NCBI GenBank assembly: GCA_004380135.1 | Contig: QXCR01000011.1 | Span: 124,001-188,000, forward strand | From: Stemphylium vesicarium | Lineage: Eukaryota > Ascomycota > Dothideomycetes > Pleosporales > Pleosporaceae | Direction: 5' to 3' | Length of the DNA stretch: 64,000 nt | Part shown: in pieces, positions 57,101-64,000 of the stretch | Layout: every line of letters begins with the position of its first letter | How positions within the stretch are numbered: position 1 is the first letter of the stretch | The notes under the pieces: generated by a model | The model's input: only the letters and a program-made list of their open reading frames with translations | What the model was told of the DNA's origin: nothing | Databases searched by the model: none | Program-made: the position numbers and the translations under genes

Positions 57101-59384
57101 CCCCGACAGCCTCGAGTAATATACTGACAGCACGGAGCATGCTTTCTAACGTTTGGGCGGATTGCACAAGCTTCAGGCCAACAGCAACACATCCACCCAC
57201 TCGCCAGATCGCATCATCCAGTGATTGGGGAACAACAACAACAGGGTCGCCAGATAGCCGTCCAAACCCGCGTGGCTGGGAGAGCGCATCGTTCACTGAC
57301 GGAACAGCAGCGTTGATAATAATTGGCGTGCTGTGCATCCTGGTATACTTATGAAGTGTCTTGGCAGATTCTCGCGATAGTGACCGGATGAGTTGAGACT
57401 CATCGATAGCGTTCCTGTCGTCATCGTCCATGACGGAACTAGGGGAGAAGCTCAGTAGTATTTTTGACTCGGGCATGAGATGGCTTGCAGCCGACCGGAT
57501 CGCCGCTACGATCTCCGATCGCTCTTCTCTACCTGGGTGTAGTATCTCGTTATGGACGTGTAGCTCGGCAGAGGTTCTGTAAGTTTGAAACGATCCGAGC
57601 CTATCTTGGAAGTTTCCACAGTAGCGTGGCCCGAGCTTGTGATACACGGCAATCAGTTCATCCGACAATGGCTCAGAAAAGAGGTGGAAAGAAGCAACGG
57701 ATAGCTTTGAAGAGATGACGTTCCTTCCCAGTCGCGGTGCTAGATTTCGTGGTGTGCCCAGAAATGCGAGTATATGGTGCTTTGAGATACTGGAAGACAT
57801 GGAAGTAAAGCTATCCTGGCTACTGTCTAGCACTGGTGGATGCGATGGATAGTGCGCTTTCATAGTTTCGGTAAACTCACCATCCACGAAAAGGGATGCT
57901 TTGGCAGTACCCATACTAATAGCCTTTGCTCTTCGATGGACAACCGCGATGTGGTACCACCTACCCTCTTCGAAACGCGGGGCTTTCTTGAATCGTACAC
58001 TGGGAATGACGCCAGTTGAATGACCCATGTAGGTCTGCAAAATGAAGCATCGGGTATCTCTCTCCAAATACGCCATGAGGAAACACGTTTGGGTGTCGTC
58101 ATATGCGCCAAAGAGTGTAGTGTGGCAGTCGGTATCGAAATTATCCACCCTCACCCATGCAGCAAATGTATAGCCACCCCCAGGAGAGATGGGCGGGAAG
58201 GGTCGGCCGATATCAGGGAGCTCAACCGCGCTGAATCCATGCAAAGATAGATCGAATTGTATGAAAGGTGGATCGCGAGACGAGTGCATACCTCGCAGGA
58301 GGAATTCAGCGGCTTTTTCCGACGATGCTGCCTTGCGGAAGAGGTAGTATGCATCGTCGAGTTTGTTGATGCCGTATTGCACCAATTCGTTAGCCAAGTC
58401 TTGTAACAGACCGGCTTCTACAGGCGCACACTTGTTCTCGAACAGCAAAGGCAGTATCGAACTTAGTACACCTGTGACATGCAAAGCTGCTTTGTTGTAC
58501 GAAGAGAGCGCCGTCGTCTCGAGAATGGCAAGCAGGACGGCGACGGAGAGAGCCTTTGAGCGCGTGCCTGGGACATGTTCGCCAGACAGACCCCGCCAGA
58601 AATGGAAGATGGTCGGCATGATGTCTGGGTTCTGCAGAACTTCATTGCCACTGAAAATGCCACGTACTTGGCTTCGCAATGGCTCGAGGTCTATCTCGGT
58701 ATCGCTGTACATGGACCGTGGGCTAGATATCACGATCTTGGAGGGCTGTTCGTCGCCGTCGGCTGCGGGGGTTTCCTTCTGATCCGATGGTGTCCCGTCA
58801 ACCTTCTTATCCACGTCCCTGAATATCCGTGTCATAGCCTCCTCGCCCAATGCAAAAGCAAGCAGGGTGCCGAAAAGCTGCTCCTGCCCCGCATCATCGC
58901 GTTTGCTCTCCGACTGTCCGCCAAAGATGCCAGTGCTGCCCAGGGCTTGCTCCAACGAGTTCCAACCGCCGTCTTCGACGCGCTTTGCGAAGAAGCGCCT
59001 GTTGCCGGCGTGCTCGTTTAGTGCGTCTGAAAGGACGTCTAGCGTTGCCTTTATCACCTGAAAGAAGTCGATGCGGTCTGGGGTGGACAGCTCAGCAGGC
59101 TTGTAGAAGCCGGAGAGTGAGCGGAGGGTGACTAGCAGGGTCTCAAAGCCGCGCACATGGCGGAAGGCGTCTTTGGTGTGGGTTTGGTTATTGGACTCGA
59201 TCAGCAATTGGCGCATGCGGCGTAGGGCATTGCTCTGGTTCTGGAGGATGTCGGACGTGGGCGGGGAGTTTTCGGAGGCTCTGATGAGTTCGTCTGCCAG
59301 GCTACGGAGCTCGGCTATCTGATTGTTCATAGGCGGGAGTCTTGAGGCGGCCGTCGAAGACCTGTGCGGCCGGGTGGTGGCCAT
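51176..59384 (-). CDS. BEACH-WD40 protein (Bph1/LYST/neurobeachin family)
   Basis: About 2626 residues in five exons: 59384-56720, 56673-55780, 55732-51630, 51566-51381, 51208-51176. All junctions keep frame. The last exon is 33 nt and restores GRVYEWSCVHRHY. Order: helical N-terminus; ConA/LamG-like domain (about 390-560; YTFAAWVRVDNFDTDCHTTL); armadillo-like middle; PH-BEACH (about 1825-1950; RVVGLEAIEGLLIVGKDCLY); BEACH (about 2000-2285; HYLMFVNTLAGRTFNDLTQY, DASHAFHYGTHYSSAM); WD40 (about 2330-2620; FGHKSPVVTLAASRAFSAF). Such proteins steer vacuole/lysosome traffic and membrane fission and fusion. It resembles yeast Bph1 but is longer. It is divergent from the vacuolar protease. Start at MATTRPHRSS. 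Confidence 0.95.
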
Positions 59385-60296
59385 GCTCAATCGAGGCCAC
59401 TACGGAGGGAGTTGGTGGGTGGAGGAAATGGCGGGGTGGAAGGCGCAATCATGTCTCCTAAGCCCCGTGTGCGCACATCAAGCGTGGGTGCAGATTGCTT
59501 CAATCGTCGTGTGTTTCTCAAGACGTGCGTATACCCAAGGCCGCTGCGTCGCGTATATTCCGCTGGTGTTGCTAAAAGAGCCGGTGGAGCTCGGACGCTG
59601 GTGAGCTACCCCAGGCAGCCGCCGCGAGGTGGAGCCGGACGCGCCTCGCCGCAAGATAGCAAGACTGCACCAATATAGTGCAATGGCCCAGCTAGCAGAC
59701 CAAGAGAGTTATGATAAACAGCGCTTCATGTCTCACGCGGGCCTCCCTGTGAACTGCTGACCACGGGGGGTTCACGCGGCCTGCAGGGCGGCCTAGACGT
59801 AAATGCCTCTGGACGGCTACGCTGGTTGCAGTAAGCGCGGAGCCGTCTTACCGCAGCAGTTGCTTTACCTGACATCTCAGGCTTCTTGTGCGGGACCGAG
59901 ATGCGTCTGGCATCAATAGCCTGCTGGGGCTCTTGCTTGATGCCGGGACCAGAGCACGACACTGTCCGGCGAAGCATCTTGATACGACGCACCATCCATC
60001 TGATACGCGAGCGCGTGCATTGTGGCTGTATTCGGCCTAGCGGCGTTGCCCCAGCCTCACTGACGGTGCTCAAGCTCCAGGTCAGGTGCGTCATCCATGA
60101 GTGGGTCAATGCACCTCGGCGGCCCTGATAAGAGAGCTCCATCGCCATAGCTATCCCCAGCTCCTCCCCATCTCTCCTCCCCATCTCTCCTCCACATCTC
60201 TCTCCCATCTCTTCCCCCCCTTCATCTCATCCCCCTTCTTTCAATACTTTTAGGCTCGTCTTTCATAGCACTCGCTGCGCGAGCAAAACCGCAATC
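59385..60296. promoter_or_regulatory. Divergent promoter region, BEACH gene / vacuolar protease
   Basis: 912 bp between divergent starts. A long pyrimidine tract (about 60150-60240, CTCC and TCTCC units) lies just upstream of the protease start, as often seen before highly expressed fungal genes. No other gene seen. Confidence 0.55.
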
Positions 60297-62095
60297 ATGA
60301 GATACAGCCTAATCGCCGCGCTCCCGGCTTTGGCCGCGGCGTCGCCTACCTTCCAGGTAGAGACCATCCACAAGGACGCAGCGCCAGTTCTGTCGTCGAC
60401 TTCCGCCAAGGAGGTCCCCAACAGCTACATGGTCGTCTTCAAGAAGCACGTTAAGGATGCCTCCAAGCACCACGACTGGGTCCAGAGCGTCCACTCCAAG
60501 AACAACGAGGAGCGGATGGAGCTGCGAAAGCGCTCCAAGGATTTCCCAGTCACCAGCGACGTCTTCGACGGTCTCAAGCACACATACGACATGGCCGGCA
60601 TGATGGGATACTCGGGTCACTTTGACGAGGAGACCATCGAGGCCATCCGCAACCACCCTGATGTAAGTTCCATCTCCAGCTGTGAGCAGCTCCATCCATC
60701 CATGTCACAAGCCATCAGCGCCTGCCTCGAGACTGCTGCCTGTGGCGTGGCGTCGAGTCCGCAGGTCATCTTATCTCCGCACGCAGCTCCGGCCATGCAA
60801 CCACACGTGACATCACTTAGGCACTTGTACCTGCATAAGACTTGGCGCTAACAGCTTGATAGGTCGACTACATCGAGCGCGACTCAGAGGTCCACACTCT
60901 CGGCGACGACGAGCCCGAGATCGAGAAGAACTCCCCATGGGGTCTTGCCCGTATCTCGCACCGCGACTCCTTGAGCTTCGGCACCTGGAACAAGTACCTC
61001 TACGCCGCCGACGGTGGTGAGGGTGTTGACGTTTACGTCATCGACACTGGCACAAACACGGAGCACGTCGACTTTGAGGGTCGTGCCAAATGGGGCAAGA
61101 CCATCCCCAACGGCGATGCCGATGAGGATGGCAACGGCCACGGCACTCACTGCTCTGGTACCGTCGCTGGCAAGAAGTACGGTGTTGCCAAGAAGGCACA
61201 CGTCTACGCTGTCAAGGTCCTCCGCTCCAACGGCTCCGGCACCATGTCTGATGTCGTCAAGGGTGTTGAGTTTGCGGCCAAGTCTCACTCTGAGACTGTT
61301 CAGGCTGCTAAGGACGGCAAGAAGAAGAACTTCAAGGGTAGCACTGCCAACATGAGCTTGGGAGGTGGCAAGTCCACCACTCTCGACCTTGCTGTCAACG
61401 CTGCTGTCGATGCTGGTCTCCACTTCGCTGTCGCTGCCGGTAACGACAACGCCGACTCCTGCAACTACTCCCCTGCTGCTGCTGAGAACGCGGTTACCGT
61501 TGGTGCCTCCACTCTTCTTGATGAGCGTGCCTACTTCTCCAACTACGGAAAGTGCAACGACATCTTCGCCCCCGGTCTCAACATCCTTTCCACTTGGATC
61601 GGCTCCAAGCATGCTACCAACACCATCTCTGGTACTTCTATGGCTTCTCCCCACATTGCTGGTCTCCTTGCCTACATGCTGTCTCTCCAGCCTTCCAAGG
61701 ACTCTGCTTACGCTGTTGCCGACATCACCCCCAAGAAGCTCAAGGCTAACTTGATCTCTGTCGCTACCGTTGGTGCTCTCTCTGATGTTCCCAGCAACAC
61801 CAAGAACGTCCTCGCATGGAACGGTGGTGGTTCCTCCAACTACTCCGAGATCATCGAGAAGGGCGGATACACTGTCAAGAAGGCTGCTGAGAAGGATGAG
61901 TCTGAGTTCACCATCACCATCCCCTCCCTGTCTGACGTCGAGGACGAATTCGAGAAGGCTAAGGAGTCTGCCAGCCACCGCGCCCACCACGTCGGAGGCA
62001 AGCTCCAGCACCTTGAGGCCAAGATCGAGGACTTCATCGCTGAGGAGATGGAGACCATGTTCGAGAAGGTCAAGGAGCGTGTCGCCAGCCAGTAA
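60297..62095 (+). CDS. Cerevisin-type vacuolar subtilisin-like serine protease
   Basis: 532-residue preproenzyme in two exons (60297-60662, 60863-62095) with a 200-bp intron. Signal peptide MRYSLIAALPALAAA, then an I9 propeptide (about 43-125, SYMVVFKKHVKDASKHHDW). The S8 domain has Asp183 (VYVIDTGTNTEHVDF), His215 (GNGHGTHCSGT), Asn316 (AAGND) and Ser381 (SGTSMASPHIAG). These match proteinase K-like proteases such as yeast Prb1 and Aspergillus Alp2, which act in vacuolar protein breakdown and autophagy; close relatives are known mould allergens. A C-terminal helical tail of about 70 residues (VEDEFEKAKESASH) follows. Codon use is strongly biased to C- and T-ending codons, suggesting high expression. 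Confidence 0.95.
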
Positions 62096-62484
62096 ATGGT
62101 ATTATCGTGATGAATGACAAGATCCAAGAGGATCTTCTGCTATATGGAACGGAATGAATTGGGAACAGGCGTCATATTGAGGCGCGGTGCACACATGTTT
62201 ATTATCTCTTTGGGCATAAGTTGATGCACTGTACTCTACTGGATCAATCGGTTACGGAACGCAAATGGAGGTAGACTGGATATCTGGAATGAATCTGCTC
62301 ATCTCTACCAAACACTGATTTCATTCCCCATTGGTGAGGCTTTCTAACGCAGGCTCTTGTGATTCCAACGCGAATACCGGCCACTATGGCCAAATTTGCC
62401 AACCCGTCACCCATGTGTGAGTCTAGCCCATAGACAGCAAGCAGCCTCCGAAACCACGCCCGCAACAACTGCAAGTATCATATC
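62096..62484. other. Convergent 3' flanks
   Basis: 389 bp between the protease and the BTB gene stops. Nothing recognised. Confidence 0.55.
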
Positions 62485-63420
62485 TCACTTCTTAAGTCGT
62501 CGCACCTCTGCGGCCTGCTTTTTGATGAGCTGATATGCAAACACTCCATGATGGCCTATGATCTCTTCGATGTGCTGATCCTCCAAAAGTGTCGCATGTG
62601 CCACAATCGTACTACAGAGAACATCGCGCAAGCCTTGGTCTTCCTCTGGAGTTGACGAGAGCGCATATTCAAGTGCCGTAGGAAAGACGTCGTTGTCCCA
62701 GTACCTGATACAAGACTGGCTGAATTTCTCGCCTGAGAGGAGCTTGAGGCCGGGGATGTCGTATTTGTCTGCCAGCTCATACATCTTGGCGTGCCGCAGG
62801 AGGTCGTCTGGGGTTCCAACAGCTACGCCAGTGCACTCTTCGCAAATAAAAGTCGACAGTCTTTGCCCTCATCACACTTGCCATGAAGGTACATGCGGCG
62901 GACTAAATAGTTCGGGTTTGAGCAGGTTCCAACCTGCTCACACGTGTGTGGAAATCTGCGGTGGTACTTGTCACGTCCTGACTGAACAGTCAAGGGAATA
63001 TGTCCTCCAACCTCTTTAGGTAGCTTGGGGTCGTACTCGCCTTCGTAGAGGAATTGGATGAGGAGTTTGATGAGCGATGGGTCGTCATTGGGGAGGTTTA
63101 CTATGCCTTCCGCGGCTTCCTGTCACAACTTGAATCAGCGCTTACCGTCCAAGGAACGACGTCAAGCCTCACGTAATGATCAATTTACCTTCCCGGCAAG
63201 GAAACGCTCTGCCCGTTTGAAGAACCCGCACTGCGAGCATACGACTGCCTTGTGCACCCTGTATTTGTCCGGGCCACATGTGACGACGAGATCTGAGTAG
63301 TCGCCCGAGGTGAGTAAACTGCCGGCTCAGGTGTTGATAAATGATTTATTTAATTATCTTTACCCGAGGCGCATACCTAGTGATATTCTTGATGAACTCG
63401 TCGCGGGCGAAATCGGCCAT
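62485..63420 (-). CDS. BTB/POZ domain protein
   Basis: 251 residues in a four-exon model: 63420-63377, 63318-63189, 63119-62876, 62822-62485. Start MADFARDEFIKNIT; splicing yields SGDYSDLVVTCGPDKYRVHK, the classic BTB opening, then AVVCSQCGFFKRAERFLAGK and LIKLLIQFLYEGEYDP. The C-terminal part (DDLLRHAKMYELADKYDIPG) resembles the conserved post-BTB helix of fungal proteins that may serve as Cul3 adaptors or act in transcription. Intron 3 (62875-62823, 53 bp) is uncertain. Reading into it would give Cys-rich sequence (GKCDEGKDC, then FICEECTG in another frame), as seen in some BTB relatives. That alternative needs a one-base frameshift. The BTB call is firm; the third junction is not. Confidence 0.75.
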
Positions 63421-64000
63421 ATTGTTGCTGAGCTAGAGCGTGAGCTCCGAGGCTCGTGTTGGGAAAGTCAGATGATCGGTGTTGATGGTTGAGGGTGGCC
63501 CTAGGTTTCCCCGCTGGTGCCTGCTGCTGCTTGTGGGCCCCTGGGGACTTTCAGCTCTCCCACTTACCATGCTCGCATTAAAGCCACGTTCTACAATTGC
63601 ATCAACACTTAGCTCTACCTCTGCCCCAGCCTGCAGACCGAATAGCGTTCTCCTTGGCGTCGCCAATCATCGTGACGATGCCTGCTAGTGCTAACTGCGG
63701 ACTAGATTTCCGCCACGAAGGGACGGTAAAGACTATCTCGATCCTTCATGGGATGCGGGAACGCGCTATATGAAGCGGCTGGAATGAGATACTCGTTGTC
63801 GGGTCAGAAGGTACATACACAGCCGCAGCTGAACCTACCAGATTAGCTAGGCCTGCATTGGCGTGATAGACGCCTGGCCCCAAACTTCAGAAGGTCTCGA
63901 ATCGCATATTTGATCCTACAAAAGCTATTCAATCCTCATTCCAGTAACTATATGCTTTTTCCTGAGGCGCCTGGATCTTTCCAGCGAGCTTTCTTGTGTT
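63421..64000. other. Right-edge intergenic region
   Basis: Promoter side of the BTB gene. Short frames only, none credible. Confidence 0.5.

Noticed and set aside
60884..62011. 375-codon antisense ORF over the subtilisin gene
   Set aside because: It is the reverse-strand shadow of a codon-biased catalytic domain; low-complexity composition and no domain.
1..64000. Secondary-metabolite cluster, transposon or defence system
   Set aside because: No PKS, NRPS, terpene synthase, transposase, reverse transcriptase, NLR or het-type gene was found; two regulators, one permease and one hydrolase are scattered among housekeeping genes.
1..64000. tRNA, 5S rRNA or spliceosomal RNA genes
   Set aside because: I scanned for B-box-like GGTTCGA strings and 5S/U6 motifs by eye; the few matches lacked the rest of the gene. 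tRNAscan-SE and Infernal would be decisive.

Overview
The window reads as one contig of a filamentous ascomycete, most like a Dothideomycete of the Pleosporales type. I infer this from gene content and intron style, not from any database search. Genes are compact and lie on both strands. Nearly all introns are 48-200 bp with GT-AG ends and many show a CTAAC/CTAAT-like branch point. Characteristic genes include Zn2Cys6 regulators, a very large hybrid histidine kinase, a cerevisin-type vacuolar protease, VID27, allantoicase and a Dal5-type permease. There are no prokaryotic operons, rRNA or CRISPR arrays, and I recognised no tRNA.

Layout. 1-2100: Zn2Cys6 regulator, cut at the left edge. 2668-5225: VID27. 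5226-7812: gene-poor stretch with a decayed ~120-bp tandem repeat. 7813-8191: small cytochrome b5. 8965-13740 (minus): a disordered protein, an alpha/beta hydrolase and an unknown protein. 14677-22144 (minus): six-exon hybrid histidine kinase of about 2372 residues, divergent from an ankyrin plus DIL-domain protein (23053-25587). 26402-31745: allantoicase, then a minus-strand pair of an mARC-like MOSC protein and a flavodoxin-less CPR-type reductase. 33494-35370: gene graveyard with F-box/LRR-like and BTB remnants. 35797-43324: STRAP-like WD40 protein, Dal5-type transporter, RNA 3'-phosphate cyclase and a mitochondrial ABC transporter. 44220-49590: cupin protein, an F-box/2EXR-like protein and a regulator with two Zn2Cys6 clusters. 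51176-59384 (minus): BEACH-WD40 protein of about 2626 residues. 60297-62095: vacuolar subtilase. 62485-63420 (minus): BTB protein.

Most genes are core housekeeping or trafficking functions (VID27, BEACH, DIL, vacuolar protease, RTCA, STRAP, Mdl1) with no obvious joint pathway. Two contextual links deserve attention. The MOSC protein and the reductase are tandem neighbours and could form an electron-transfer pair. The allantoicase and the Dal5-type permease both have GATA-factor-like sites upstream, consistent with nitrogen control. I see no secondary-metabolite cluster, transposon or defence system. Exon structures were read by eye from splice signals and frame continuity.
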